From: an uncultured SAR86 cluster bacterium
GTDB lineage: Bacteria > Pseudomonadota > Gammaproteobacteria > Magnimaribacterales > Magnimaribacteraceae
Reading direction: 5' to 3'
Assembly (NCBI GenBank): GCA_902605935.1
Contig: CACLEI010000005.1
Coordinates: 1-56,139 of the forward strand
DNA: 56,139 nucleotides
The translations under genes and the position numbers were made by a program. Positions 17,357 through 27,139 of this stretch are shown here, in pieces. How positions within the stretch are numbered: the first letter of the stretch is position 1; the number at the start of each line of letters is the position of its first letter. The notes beneath the pieces were generated by a model that was not told the origin of the DNA, searched no databases, and saw only the letters and a list, made by a program, of their open reading frames with translations.

Positions 17357-19293
17357 TATTTATTCTCTCTATTTGCAATGAGTTCATCAACTACAGATGG
17401 ATCTGCTAAAGTTGTGGTATCACCTAAGTTATCAATTTCGTTGGTGGCAATTTTTCTCAATATTCTTCTCATAATTTTACCAGATCTTGTCTTGGGTAAT
17501 CCAGGAGCCCATTGAATAATATCTGGTTTAGCAATAGGTCCTATTTCTTTTGCAACTAGTTTAACTAAATCAGATTTGAGGCCTTCTTCTGGCAAAATAC
17601 CAGACATCAAAGTTACATAGCAATAGATTCCTTGTCCCTTAATATCATGTTCGTAACCAACTACTGCCGCTTCAGCTACATCTTGATGAAGAACTAAAGC
17701 ACTTTCAACTTCTGCTGTCCCTAATCTATGACCGGATACATTGAGTACATCATCTACTCTTCCAGTTATCCAATAATATCCATCTGAATCCCTTCTCGCT
17801 CCATCTCCAGTTGTGTAGTATCCAGGATACATTGAGTAGTAAGTATCTATGCATCTCTGATGGTCGCCATATACCGTTCTGATTTGTGAGGGCCAGCTAG
17901 ATTTAATGACAAGATTTCCAGAACCCTCGCCTATAATTTCTTCTCCACTTTCGTCCAGCAGAGCTGGCTCAATTCCAAGAAAAGGTTTTGTTGCACTTCC
18001 TGGCTTCATCGAAGTAAATCCTGCTACAGGGGTAATCATCATGGCTCCAGTTTCAGTCTGCCACCAAGTATCGACTATGGGACAAGAAGAATCTCCAACA
18101 ACTTTAAAATACCATTCCCAGGCTTCAGGGTTAATAGGCTCTCCCACTGTCCCTAAGATTCTCAGTGAATCTCTGCTCGATGATTTAACAAATTCATCAC
18201 CTTGTGCCATAAGAGCTCTTAGTGCAGTTGGTGCTGTATAAAAAATATTTACTTTGTGTTTATCAATAACTTCCCAAAATCTTGAAGGCGAAGGAAAAGT
18301 GGGTATTCCTTCGAAGATTAATGATGTTGCACCATTTGCTAGAGGCCCATAAACAATATAAGAATGCCCCGTAACCCAGCCAACATCTGCAGTACACCAA
18401 TAGATCTCATCATCCTTATAGTCAAATACAAGCTTGTGAGACATAGCCGCTTGAAGAAGATATCCACCTGTAGTGTGCAAAACTCCTTTTGGCTTACCTG
18501 TTGATCCAGATGTGTAGAGAATAAAAAGAGGATCTTCGGAGTCCATTATTTCAGGCTCGCAATTGGAAGGAACACTCTTTGAAATTTCTTCAAATCTAAC
18601 ATCGCAGTTCTCATTCCATGAAATCTCTGCTCCTGTTCTGGTGATGACTAAAACAGTATGGACATTTGGACATCCTTGAAGAGCCTCATCGACACTCTCT
18701 TTAAGAGGAACTGTTTTTCCTCCTCTTAAGCCCTCATCAGCAGTCACAACAGTTTGGCAATCAGAGTCCAGGATACGGTCTTTTAAGGACTCAGGGGAAA
18801 AGCCTCCAAAAACAACAGAGTGAATCGCCCCAATTCTCGCACAAGCCAACATCGCATATGTTGCTTCGGGGATCATTGGCATATATATACAAACTCTATC
18901 GCCTTTTCTTACATTCCTGGCTTTAAGGACATTCGCAAATTTACATACTTCATCGTGAAGTTTCTGATAGCTAATATTTTTTGTTTCTTCAGGATTATCT
19001 CCTTCCCATATGAAAGCAGTTTTTTTTGCATTTTCAGGAAGATGTCTGTCAATGCAGTTCACAGAAGCATTTAATTTTGCATCTTTAAACCATATGATTT
19101 CGCCTTTCTCTAAATTAGTCTCTTTTACTGTAGACCATTTATTATTCCAACTTAGATAATTCTCAGCCTGGGAAGCCCAAAACTCTTCTGGTTTGCTTAA
19201 AGACCATTGGTATAGTTCTTCAAATTCAGATTCTTTTATATTCGAATTCTCCAGAACTGATAGGGGAGGGTTATAGATTTTATCTTTAGTCAT
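17356..19293 (-). CDS. acs: Acetyl-CoA synthetase
   Basis: This 645-residue AMP-forming ligase activates acetate to acetyl-CoA. The ATP-binding motif [20 protein letters not shown] lies near residue 265, WWQTETGAM near residue 413 and the C-terminal acetylation-site motif [12 protein letters not shown] near residue 605. The length is normal. It begins five bases after the kinase gene and ends in msrA. In Pseudomonas, as I recall, acs also follows the dksA-pcnB-panBC-pgi region, so its position here looks ancestral. Confidence 0.96.
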   Translation of the reverse strand: MTKDKIYNPPLSVLENSNIKESEFEELYQWSLSKPEEFWASQAENYLSWNNKWSTVKETNLEKGEIIWFKDAKLNASVNCIDRHLPENAKKTAFIWEGDNPEETKNISYQKLHDEVCKFANVLKARNVRKGDRVCIYMPMIPEATYAMLACARIGAIHSVVFGGFSPESLKDRILDSDCQTVVTADEGLRGGKTVPLKESVDEALQGCPNVHTVLVITRTGAEISWNENCDVRFEEISKSVPSNCEPEIMDSEDPLFILYTSGSTGKPKGVLHTTGGYLLQAAMSHKLVFDYKDDEIYWCTADVGWVTGHSYIVYGPLANGATSLIFEGIPTFPSPSRFWEVIDKHKVNIFYTAPTALRALMAQGDEFVKSSSRDSLRILGTVGEPINPEAWEWYFKVVGDSSCPIVDTWWQTETGAMMITPVAGFTSMKPGSATKPFLGIEPALLDESGEEIIGEGSGNLVIKSSWPSQIRTVYGDHQRCIDTYYSMYPGYYTTGDGARRDSDGYYWITGRVDDVLNVSGHRLGTAEVESALVLHQDVAEAAVVGYEHDIKGQGIYCYVTLMSGILPEEGLKSDLVKLVAKEIGPIAKPDIIQWAPGLPKTRSGKIMRRILRKIATNEIDNLGDTTTLADPSVVDELIANRENK

Positions 19294-19298
19294 GAAAT

Positions 19299-19988
19299 TT
19301 ATATTAATGCAGGTGAGGGATTAAAGTACATTTTGGAACCTTCTGGTTTATTAAAATACTCAAGTAACTTTTCCAAAAGAAGGTTGTAATCGCTTTTATC
19401 GACTTGCAAGTCTAAATAATCCGAATTTACTATCAAAACTGGCGATCTATTGTATTCAAAGAAAAATTCTTTGTATGTCTCATTTAATAATTCTAGGTAG
19501 TCAAAACTGATTGTTTTTTCCATTTCAATCCCTCTATGCATAACTCTTTCATATAGAGTTTTTGTCTCAGCTTGAAGATATATAACCAAATCAGGAGACG
19601 GAAGATCTATGGCAAGATACTGATAGATTTGTTCGTAAAGCTTTAATTCTTCTGCTGAAAGGGTTGCCTTAGCAAACAGTTTGTCTTTATCTAAAAGAAA
19701 ATCTGAAACCCTATTAGATGAGAAGATGTCTTCTTGTTTAAGCTCTTGGATTTGTTTTACTCTTTGAAAAAGAAAAAAAAGTTGAGTTGCTAGAGCAGCT
19801 TGTGACTGATTGATATAAAAATCAGGTAAAAAAGGATTTTCGGATGGTCGCTCCAAAAAAGTATCATAACTAAAAGAGTCTGCAAGAAGTTTTGTTAAAG
19901 TTGTTTTTCCGGCGCCAATAGGTCCTTCTACAGCTATAAATGTAGGCAACTTATTATACTTTTTTATATCTACTTTACCTTTTTCCAT
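19299..19988 (-). CDS. Deoxynucleoside kinase
   Basis: This 229-residue P-loop kinase has Walker A in [14 protein letters not shown] near residue 20, the substrate motif ERPSENPF and the lid region [12 protein letters not shown]. These fit the deoxyadenosine/deoxyguanosine kinase family that salvages deoxynucleosides. The 11-residue N-terminal extension before the core may not be translated. In relatives this gene sits between folK and panB, downstream of pcnB; here it directly follows pcnB with folK and pan genes absent. Confidence 0.88.
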   Translation of the reverse strand: MEKGKVDIKKYNKLPTFIAVEGPIGAGKTTLTKLLADSFSYDTFLERPSENPFLPDFYINQSQAALATQLFFLFQRVKQIQELKQEDIFSSNRVSDFLLDKDKLFAKATLSAEELKLYEQIYQYLAIDLPSPDLVIYLQAETKTLYERVMHRGIEMEKTISFDYLELLNETYKEFFFEYNRSPVLIVNSDYLDLQVDKSDYNLLLEKLLEYFNKPEGSKMYFNPSPALI

Positions 19989-20059
19989 TTGCTAGGTTAT
20001 TACAAAATATATCTTATCCTAACTTCAAAACATTTGAGTATTTTTAGGTTTGAATGGCT

Positions 20060-21250
20060 TTAATTTGCAATTTTTTTTGTCCACCAAGCACCAACGCCGC
20101 TAAGATCTTCTCCTGATTTTTCTCTCAACAAAAGAAAATCATAAGAAGCTCTAAATCTAGGATGCTTAATTAAAATTTTGGATTTTTCAGGTATTCTTAA
20201 TAACATCACTTGCATCTCCCATGTCTCTTTTATGGATTTTTGAATTCTACCCGGGATAAAGCAATGTTCATTATGTCGTTTGAGTATTATGTTTGCTGCT
20301 CTTGTAATCTTTGGAACCTTTATTTTCTTTGAATTGAGTTCACCTACCTTATTTATTAAGGCAGGCCATAAGAATACTGAAAATAAAAAGGATGGAGTTA
20401 GTGTTTTATCCTCATGAAATCTTTTATCTGTGTTTCTTAAAGCATTAAATATAAATCTTCTATCTTTCTTGGCATCCAGATAGCCTCGCGTTACAGGGAG
20501 GATATATTTAGTAATTTGATACTTTTGCATATCTTGCATTATTGATTCCGCATTTCCCGTTAGAAACAATTTTAGTGTTTCTTCATAAATTCTTCCTGGT
20601 GATATTTCATTGAGTAAGTGCGAAAGTTTGAGAATTTCTTTCTCAAGTTTGAGCTCAAAAGTCAGATTTAGCTTAGACCTGAATCTGATGGCTCTAATTA
20701 TTCTTACAGGATCTTCTCTGAATCTTTTTGAACTATCTCCAATTGATCTGAGCACTCCATTTTGTATATCTTCGTAGCCACCAACGAAATCAATTACATC
20801 CATATTTCTGATATCTAAATATAAAGAATTAATTGTAAAGTCTCTTCTGAAGGCATCATCTTCTATGTTGCCATAGCTATTATCTCTGAGAATAATTCCT
20901 TTTTGAGATTTTCTAGTATCCCTATTACTAGATGATCTAAACGTAGATATTTCTGTAATATTTCTACCGGATCTTGCATGAACTATTTTAAATCTTCTTC
21001 CAATGATTCTTGTTTTTGGAATAGCCTTTTTTATTTCTTCTGGCGTGGCATTTGTAACTACATCACAATCTTTTGGTTTTAGTCCCAGAATTGAATCTCT
21101 TACAAAGCCGCCAACTATAAACGCATCGAACCCTGAATTATTTAGTTTTGCGATGATGGAATTAGCATCCTTATCAAGATGCTTAATATCTATACCATGT
21201 TTAGAGGCCTTGATGACCTTGGGAGAGTTGGTATTTTGGTTTAGCACCAA
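20060..21250 (-). CDS. pcnB: Poly(A) polymerase I
   Basis: This 396-residue class II nucleotidyltransferase adds 3' adenosine tails to RNA. The motif FIVGGFVRDSILGLKPKDCD contains catalytic Asp61 and Asp63. IIGRRFKIVHARSG and FRRDFTINSLYLD separate the enzyme from CCA-adding enzymes. The C-terminal FRASYDFLLLREKSGE is typical of PcnB, though the protein is shorter than the E. coli enzyme. It starts six bases after dksA, a known gammaproteobacterial pairing. Confidence 0.93.
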   Translation of the reverse strand: MVLNQNTNSPKVIKASKHGIDIKHLDKDANSIIAKLNNSGFDAFIVGGFVRDSILGLKPKDCDVVTNATPEEIKKAIPKTRIIGRRFKIVHARSGRNITEISTFRSSSNRDTRKSQKGIILRDNSYGNIEDDAFRRDFTINSLYLDIRNMDVIDFVGGYEDIQNGVLRSIGDSSKRFREDPVRIIRAIRFRSKLNLTFELKLEKEILKLSHLLNEISPGRIYEETLKLFLTGNAESIMQDMQKYQITKYILPVTRGYLDAKKDRRFIFNALRNTDKRFHEDKTLTPSFLFSVFLWPALINKVGELNSKKIKVPKITRAANIILKRHNEHCFIPGRIQKSIKETWEMQVMLLRIPEKSKILIKHPRFRASYDFLLLREKSGEDLSGVGAWWTKKIAN

Positions 21251-21256
21251 AACATT

Positions 21257-21862
21257 TTAGCCATATTGTTGCCTTTCATGAATCTCTTCGATGGTTTTGC
21301 AATCAATACATCTAGTTGCAGTTGGCCTAGCCTCTAACCTTCTAATTCCAATTTCTATCCCGCAGGATGCACAATATCCATAATCATCAGATTTTAGATC
21401 TTCAATAGATTCGCTAATTTTTGATAAAAGTCTTCTTTCTCTTTCTCTTGTCCTAAGTTCTAGAGTAAATTCTTCCTCATGTGTAGCTCTATCAGATTCA
21501 TCTGGAAAGTGGCTAGCATTTTTTTGTATTTTATCTGCAGTTCGGTCTTGTTCTAGTTGTAATTGTTTTTTCCAACTAGCTAGTATTTCTTGAAAATGCT
21601 GTTTCTGTTTGGCATTCATATATTTTTCGTTCTTCTTAAGCGCATAGGGCTTAATTGAAGCTAGGAATTGAGACTCTTCGTAACGATCTACTTTCTTAGT
21701 TTTTTTAGATGTTACTTTTTTAGTTGATACGTTCTTTTCTGAACTTTTTTTAGCAGTTGTTTTCTTAGCAGGCTTTGTTTTAGTAGAAGCTTTTTTTGCC
21801 GATACTTTCTTAGCAGGAGTCTTTTTGATAGTCTCTTTTTTTATTGTTTTTTTCGCAGGCAT
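21257..21862 (-). CDS. dksA: DksA transcription factor with lysine-rich H1-like N-terminal tail
   Basis: The C-terminal 140 or so residues are a standard DksA that binds the RNA polymerase secondary channel and acts with ppGpp. The coiled-coil tip reads DESDRATHEEE, keeping the key Asp-x-x-Asp-x-Ala pattern, and the zinc finger uses Cys164, Cys167, Cys185 and Cys188. The first 57 residues are an added tail of Lys, Ala, Thr and Ser (PAKK, SAKKAS, TAKKSS repeats) like histone H1 or AlgP. The E. coli protein lacks such a tail. The tail should bind nucleic acid, which is my inference. Confidence 0.92.
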   Translation of the reverse strand: MPAKKTIKKETIKKTPAKKVSAKKASTKTKPAKKTTAKKSSEKNVSTKKVTSKKTKKVDRYEESQFLASIKPYALKKNEKYMNAKQKQHFQEILASWKKQLQLEQDRTADKIQKNASHFPDESDRATHEEEFTLELRTRERERRLLSKISESIEDLKSDDYGYCASCGIEIGIRRLEARPTATRCIDCKTIEEIHERQQYG

Positions 21863-21920
21863 TTTATGAATTTTCTAATTGTTTAATGCTGAAGGCGCAG
21901 CAATTTAGCAGAATAATTTT

Positions 21921-22928
21921 TCAATTGCTAGTAAAAGTTCTTTTAATTTCTTCGTATTCTTTTTTTGACAGTCTAGGCCCATTTTTTTGAACAATTTTAG
22001 AAGCAGCATAGCATCCAAATTTTGAGGATTCTTCAAGATTTTTTTGATTATTTAGACCATTTAAAACAGCACCAGCAAACATATCTCCAGCACCATTTGT
22101 ATCTATAGCCTTGACCTCTTGTCCAGAAACAGAAAATTCATAATTTTCATCATAACCGATGCAGCCATCCGACCCTTTTGTAATGATAAGGTTACGAGTG
22201 TAATTTTTAAAATAACTAAAAATTTCCTTTTCAATAACACTACCGGCGAACTCCTGCGCTTCAGATTCATTACAGAAAATTAGATCGCAATTAATTTCTA
22301 TGAGTTCTTCAAGTTCTTTCTTAAATGACTTCACTATAAAAGCATCTGACAAAGATAGAGCTACTTTAGTATTATGTTTTTTTGCTTGTGTTATTGCCTC
22401 TTTGAAAGTGTCATAACCTTCTGGAGAAGCAACTAGATAGCCTTCTAAAAATATGTAATCAGAATTTTTGATAACTTCTTGATCCACATTGCTGGTAGAA
22501 ATATTAGAATTTATTCCAAGGTTTGTGCACATGGTTCTTTCTGCATCATCTGAGATCATAACTAGACATTGCCCTGAAGGTATTTCTGAATCAATCAATT
22601 CAGTAGTATGACCTATTCCATTAGACGACAAATCTTCCAGGTAAAATCTTCCGTTGTCATCATCAGAAACAATACAAGACATATGACAAGAAGATCCAAA
22701 AAGAGAGGCAGCAACAACTGAATTAGTGGCAGAACCGCCGCAAGCCCTATCAGGTGATTTCCCGAGATCCATGAGCTCTTGAATTAAATTAATCTGATCA
22801 TCTTTTTCAATTAATGTCATGCCTCCCTTGGCTATACCTCTCTCTTCATTAGCTTCAACGAAATCATCGTCAATTTGAAAGGTTATATCGACTAAAGCAC
22901 TACCAAGACAACAAAGATCATATTTCAT
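21921..22928 (-). CDS. PfkB-family kinase (adenosine kinase-like)
   Basis: This is a ribokinase-fold sugar/nucleoside kinase of about 335 residues. It shows the N-terminal CLGSALVDI, the GGSATNSVVAASLFG motif near residue 65 and the C-terminal catalytic motif AIDTNGAGDMFAGA, with the general-base Asp. It resembles bacterial adenosine kinase-like proteins, and inosine-guanosine or sugar kinases are alternatives. I prefer the ATG at 22928 over an upstream TTG at 22940. It is divergent from the PBP1b gene. Confidence 0.85.
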   Translation of the reverse strand: MKYDLCCLGSALVDITFQIDDDFVEANEERGIAKGGMTLIEKDDQINLIQELMDLGKSPDRACGGSATNSVVAASLFGSSCHMSCIVSDDDNGRFYLEDLSSNGIGHTTELIDSEIPSGQCLVMISDDAERTMCTNLGINSNISTSNVDQEVIKNSDYIFLEGYLVASPEGYDTFKEAITQAKKHNTKVALSLSDAFIVKSFKKELEELIEINCDLIFCNESEAQEFAGSVIEKEIFSYFKNYTRNLIITKGSDGCIGYDENYEFSVSGQEVKAIDTNGAGDMFAGAVLNGLNNQKNLEESSKFGCYAASKIVQKNGPRLSKKEYEEIKRTFTSN

Positions 22929-22992
22929 TTTTTTACACAAAATTTTTTAAAAACGTAGACTGTGCCAAATGGAGCAAGTAATCAAGTATTAA

Positions 22993-25290
22993 ATGAAATT
23001 TAAGCTGACAATAGGATTTTTTATCGGTTTTATTTCGGTAATAGTCTTTATTTTCACTGCCGCAACTGTTGCAGTTCTGGATTATCGAGTTTCATCTAAA
23101 CTAGACGGAGTACTGTGGACCATACCTGCAAAAATATACTCACGTCCTTTGGAATTAGCAGAAGGTATTAACCTCAATAAGGATAATCTGATTAAAGAAT
23201 TAGAAATGCTTTCGTACGAAAGGGTTAAAAATCCTGTGCAGCCTGGTGAGTTTAAATTTTCTAAAAATGATTTAAAAATATTTCTAAGAGGTTATTTAGA
23301 TCAGCGCTCGGGTATATTTAATATCAATTTTGATGCTTCTGAGATCAAGGGAATTACCAATCAGTTGGGTATAGCCGAGGATTTAATAAAACTTGAACCA
23401 ACCGTTATCGGTGGCATGTACCCCTCCCATATGGAGGATAGAGTGCTTCTTAATTGGCCAGAAGTGCCACCTATATTAGTCGATACTATTCTTGCAGTGG
23501 AGGATCAAGATTTTTTTAATCACTATGGGATATCATTGAAATCTATTTCACGAGCATTTCTAAGAAATGTGCAAGCCGGAGAGGTAGAGCAAGGCGGAAG
23601 TACTATCACGCAACAATTAGCTAAAAGCCTTTTCTTTTCATCTGAGCAGACCATCAGAAGAAAGGCTCTGGAAGCAATAGCTTCTTTGATAATAGAATTT
23701 CGTTACACAAAAGAAGAAATTCTTTTGGCATACATTAATGATGTATTCCTTGCACAATCAGGGAAGAGAGCAATTCACGGATTTGGGATGGGCGCACAAC
23801 ATTTTTTTGGCACTTCAATTCAAAATCTTTCTACAGATCAAGTAGCTCTTTTAGTAGGAATGCTCAAAGGGCCTTCTTTTTATAATCCAAGAAGAAATCC
23901 AAATAATGCCACTGAAAGAAGGAACTTAGTTTTAAGAGTGTTAAACACCAGTAATAAGATATCGGACTCAGCATTTGAAACATTAAAAAACAAAGAGCTT
24001 GGTGTCTCCTTACCAAATTATAGAACTGAGACACGATATCCCGCTTTTCATGACATAGTTAGGCTTGAACTCCAGAAGAATTTTAATGAAAAAGAACTTA
24101 GAACTAAGGGCTTGGCTGTCGAAACTAATTTGGATCCTGTATTACAAGATTCTTTAGAGAATAATCTTCAAAAAACTAAACTGCAGTTAATAAAAAAATA
24201 TGGATCTGGATTAGAGGAGCTTGAAGGTGCTGCCATTGTTGTTGATATTTCCAGCGGTGAAGTCAAAGCTGTAGCAGGAAGTACTGAACCCTCTAGTTAT
24301 GGTTTCAATAGATCTATAAATGCTATAAGACCAATAGGATCTTTAGTGAAACCTTTTATCTATCTAACTGCTTTAGATCAATATAACGATTACAACCTCA
24401 CAACTTTATTAGATGATTCTAGGTTAAGTCTTATGAGTGGCGGTAAGCTTTGGGAACCTGATAATTTTGATAAGAAATTTCACGGTGAAATACCATTACA
24501 CGTGGCTTTATGGCAATCTTACAATATAGCTTCAGCTAGGCTTGGATTAGATGTGGGATATGAGGCTGTAGAAAACATGTTTCTAAACCTTGGCATAACA
24601 AAGGATGTTCCGAACTATCCTTCCCTTTTTATTGGGTCATTTGAACTTTCTCCTTACCAAGCTATTCAAGCTTACCAGACTATAGCAAGTGACGGTTTTT
24701 ACTCGCCGTTGAGATCAATTAGGCAAATCAAAGATACTGAGGGTAAGATCGAATTCTCTTACCCTTACAGTATAGATCAAACAATTAGACCTGAACCGGT
24801 AGCATTATTGAAATTTGCTATGCAACAAACCTTTGAACGCGGCACTGCTAGAGGATATTCAAAGAAGCAGATTCAATTATGGAATGCAGGAGGTAAAACA
24901 GGTACTTCAGATGATCAAAGAGATAGTTGGTTTATTGGTTTTGCAGGCGAACTTTTGGTTCTTGTATGGCTGGGATTTGATGACAATAGACAAACTCCCT
25001 TGACTGGACGAACGGGTGCTTTTCAAGTTTGGAAAAATTTCATAAATGATATTAAACCGGTTAAAACCATTAAATCTTCATTGCCACGTATCAATTATGT
25101 ATGGACGGATATTGAGGATGGACTACGAAGTGGTAAAAAATGTAAAAATTCTATACTTATTCCTTTTATAGAAGGCACTGAACCGAATAAAATTCCAGAA
25201 GTCAGAAGAGAGTGTTCAAGTAAGATTGAAAATTCAAGAAATACTGTAATGGATAAGTTAAAACAAGTTTTTGAGGTGGGTCAGGGATGA
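22993..25290 (+). CDS. mrcB: Penicillin-binding protein 1b (bifunctional)
   Basis: This 765-residue peptidoglycan synthase has one N-terminal membrane helix (residues 7-30), a UB2H-like regulatory region (about 60-130) and a GT51 glycosyltransferase with EDQDFFNHYG (catalytic Glu near 169) and QGGSTITQQLAK. The transpeptidase has active Ser about 450 in GSLVKP, the SYN motif in WQSYNIAS and GGKTGTSDD near residue 632. A second-strand domain as in E. coli PBP1b explains the length. The stop overlaps the start of a TPR lipoprotein gene, its probable activator. Confidence 0.96.
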   Translation: MKFKLTIGFFIGFISVIVFIFTAATVAVLDYRVSSKLDGVLWTIPAKIYSRPLELAEGINLNKDNLIKELEMLSYERVKNPVQPGEFKFSKNDLKIFLRGYLDQRSGIFNINFDASEIKGITNQLGIAEDLIKLEPTVIGGMYPSHMEDRVLLNWPEVPPILVDTILAVEDQDFFNHYGISLKSISRAFLRNVQAGEVEQGGSTITQQLAKSLFFSSEQTIRRKALEAIASLIIEFRYTKEEILLAYINDVFLAQSGKRAIHGFGMGAQHFFGTSIQNLSTDQVALLVGMLKGPSFYNPRRNPNNATERRNLVLRVLNTSNKISDSAFETLKNKELGVSLPNYRTETRYPAFHDIVRLELQKNFNEKELRTKGLAVETNLDPVLQDSLENNLQKTKLQLIKKYGSGLEELEGAAIVVDISSGEVKAVAGSTEPSSYGFNRSINAIRPIGSLVKPFIYLTALDQYNDYNLTTLLDDSRLSLMSGGKLWEPDNFDKKFHGEIPLHVALWQSYNIASARLGLDVGYEAVENMFLNLGITKDVPNYPSLFIGSFELSPYQAIQAYQTIASDGFYSPLRSIRQIKDTEGKIEFSYPYSIDQTIRPEPVALLKFAMQQTFERGTARGYSKKQIQLWNAGGKTGTSDDQRDSWFIGFAGELLVLVWLGFDDNRQTPLTGRTGAFQVWKNFINDIKPVKTIKSSLPRINYVWTDIEDGLRSGKKCKNSILIPFIEGTEPNKIPEVRRECSSKIENSRNTVMDKLKQVFEVGQG

Positions 25291-25727
25291 AGTTAATTAA
25301 GTTATCACCAATCCTTTTAGTTGTTATTGGCCTATGGTCATGCGCGTCTAATCAAAACATGAGGGAGGTTAGTAATTATAAGATCCCAGTAGATGATTTC
25401 TCCAGAACTGTTGAACTCTTGATTTCTAATCAAGAGTTTTTGGAAGATGAAATTATGAAAATAAATTCACAAAATCCTTCTGTACAAAGGATACTTTTAG
25501 CTGCTGACTCCGATTTGAAACAAGAAAACTATATTAAAACTAATTCTGAACTTGAGAGGGCTTTTAGGATAACTAAAAATGACGGTGCTCTTTATCTGAG
25601 ATTAGCACACTTAAGATATAAACAAGGGTTATTGAAGGAATCTGAATCCTTTGCCTCTAAAGGATTGATGTTAACAAATATTTCATCTTGGGAAAGATTA
25701 CTCCTAAATGTTTATCTAAAAAACTAA
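25287..25727 (+). CDS. lpoP: TPR-like lipoprotein, probable LpoP-type activator of PBP1b
   Basis: This 146-residue protein starts with a lipoprotein signal (LLVVIGLWSC, acylated Cys19, followed by Ala, which favours outer-membrane sorting). The C-terminal part contains helix pairs with a TPR pattern, for example residues around ALYLRLAHLRYKQGLLKESE. In Pseudomonas aeruginosa the TPR lipoprotein LpoP, encoded beside ponB, activates PBP1b in place of LpoB. Here the gene overlaps the mrcB stop by four bases, which supports the same role. Homology is inferred from architecture and position. Confidence 0.72.
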   Translation: MKLIKLSPILLVVIGLWSCASNQNMREVSNYKIPVDDFSRTVELLISNQEFLEDEIMKINSQNPSVQRILLAADSDLKQENYIKTNSELERAFRITKNDGALYLRLAHLRYKQGLLKESESFASKGLMLTNISSWERLLLNVYLKN

Positions 25728-25753
25728 GCCTAGATAGTCTTATTGCAAGTATA

Positions 25754-25782
25754 TATAATCCGCTTCCCTTAAATGTGGAAGC
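25754..25782 (+). promoter_or_regulatory. Possible argC promoter and overlapping inverted repeat
   Basis: TATAAT at 25754-25759 is followed by the inverted repeat GCTTCC (25762-25767) and GGAAGC (25777-25782). The right arm overlaps the GGAAG ribosome site of argC. No convincing -35 is present. The repeat could be an operator or an RNA hairpin that masks the ribosome site; I did not find a clear ArgR box. Confidence 0.35.
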
Positions 25783-25788
25783 ATATTG

Positions 25789-26796
25789 ATGACTAAAGTT
25801 GGAATTATAGGAGGATCAGGTTTTACTGGCGAGGAGCTAATAAAACTCTTATCTCTCCATGACTCAACCTCTTTAATAGCTATTAGCTCTAGAGAGCTAA
25901 AAAACACTCCTGTGTCAGACTTATTTCAAGGTTCTGATTTAAATTTTGTAGATCCGGAAGATCAGATCTTTTTTCAATGTGATGTCGTTTTCTTTGCAAC
26001 TCCGCACGGAACTGCAATGGATAAAGCAAATTCTTTTATCCAGAAAGGAATAAAAGTCATTGACCTATCTGCAGATTTCCGACTGAAAGATCCTTCAATC
26101 TGGAAAGAATGGTACGGTTCGAATCATAGAGATTTAGAAAACTTAAAGAATTCTATTTATGGTCTAACTGAACTTAATGCTGAGTTGATAGAAACCAGCA
26201 ATCTTGTAGCTGTACCTGGCTGTTATCCAACTGCATCTATTCTTGGACTGCTACCTTTAGTTAAGAACAAGCTTCCAATAGATTCAATTATTATTGATGC
26301 AAAGTCAGGAATTAGTGGAGCAGGTAGGACTACAGTTAATGAAAATCTAAAAGATGACATTCATGAAAATTTTAGAGCATATGCTACTGGAGGACATCGA
26401 CATCTCCCAGAAATAATTGAAGTCCTTGAAGGAGTTTATGGATCATCTTTAAAAATTAATTTTTTACCTCACCTTATTCCCGCCATGAGGGGAATCTACT
26501 CAACAATATATGTTAATTTTGAGGATACTCAGAATAAATCAATAGAAGAGATTTATAGAGATTTTTACCAAGACTCACTTAATATTGAATTAATGTTAGA
26601 TGGTCAGGTTCCTGAAATTCTAAAAGTTGCTGAGACAAATAATTGTCAGATAGGTATTTATCAATCAGCCATTGAGAATCAAATTGTAATCATTTCAGCT
26701 ATTGATAATTTAGTTAAGGGAGCCGCAGGTCAAGCGATAGAATGCTATAATCTAATCACTGGTAATTATCAATTGAAAGGTATAAATAATGGTTGA
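25789..26796 (+). CDS. argC: N-acetyl-gamma-glutamyl-phosphate reductase
   Basis: This enzyme of about 335 residues catalyses the NADPH-dependent third step of arginine synthesis. The nucleotide motif is [17 protein letters not shown], the catalytic Cys145 is in VPGCYPTAS, and [14 protein letters not shown] and [10 protein letters not shown] follow as in the ArgC family. The ATG at 25789 is preferred over an adjacent upstream TTG because of the GGAAG site. It overlaps erpA by eight bases. The argC-erpA-anmK order matches Pseudomonas. Confidence 0.95.
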   Translation: MTKVGIIGGSGFTGEELIKLLSLHDSTSLIAISSRELKNTPVSDLFQGSDLNFVDPEDQIFFQCDVVFFATPHGTAMDKANSFIQKGIKVIDLSADFRLKDPSIWKEWYGSNHRDLENLKNSIYGLTELNAELIETSNLVAVPGCYPTASILGLLPLVKNKLPIDSIIIDAKSGISGAGRTTVNENLKDDIHENFRAYATGGHRHLPEIIEVLEGVYGSSLKINFLPHLIPAMRGIYSTIYVNFEDTQNKSIEEIYRDFYQDSLNIELMLDGQVPEILKVAETNNCQIGIYQSAIENQIVIISAIDNLVKGAAGQAIECYNLITGNYQLKGINNG

Positions 26797-27139
26797 GACT
26801 TATACACCCTCTTTAATGCAACTGACTGACGGAGCTGTTCATAAGATTTTATCTCTTAAAAATAAAGAGTCAGAATCTGAAATTTTAAATCTTAGGGTAT
26901 ATGTTACCGGCGGAGGGTGTTCGGGTTTTCAGTATGGATTTTCCTTTGATAAGACAATAGATGAAGACGACACCTGTATAGAAAAAGAGGGAGCTAATCT
27001 GGTTATTGACTCATTAAGCCTGCAGTATCTGCAAGGATCAACAGTAGATTATGTAGAGGATTTAACTGGTTCAAAATTTATAATTTCTAATCCGAATGCC
27101 ACTACAACTTGCGGCTGTGGAGAATCTTTCTCTATTTAG
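26789..27139 (+). CDS. erpA: Iron-sulfur cluster insertion protein
   Basis: This 116-residue A-type carrier delivers Fe-S clusters to apoproteins. The three conserved cysteines are present: Cys44 in [12 protein letters not shown], and Cys108 and Cys110 in TTCGCGESF. The [11 protein letters not shown] segment identifies the ErpA/IscA family, and synteny with argC and anmK supports ErpA. Its 3' end overlaps the convergent anmK gene by eight bases. Confidence 0.95.
   Translation: MVETYTPSLMQLTDGAVHKILSLKNKESESEILNLRVYVTGGGCSGFQYGFSFDKTIDEDDTCIEKEGANLVIDSLSLQYLQGSTVDYVEDLTGSKFIISNPNATTTCGCGESFSI

Noticed and set aside
21690-21862. Repeated Lys/Ala codons at the start of dksA as a tandem DNA repeat
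   Set aside because: The units vary in length and codon use, so it is low-complexity protein and not an exact DNA repeat.
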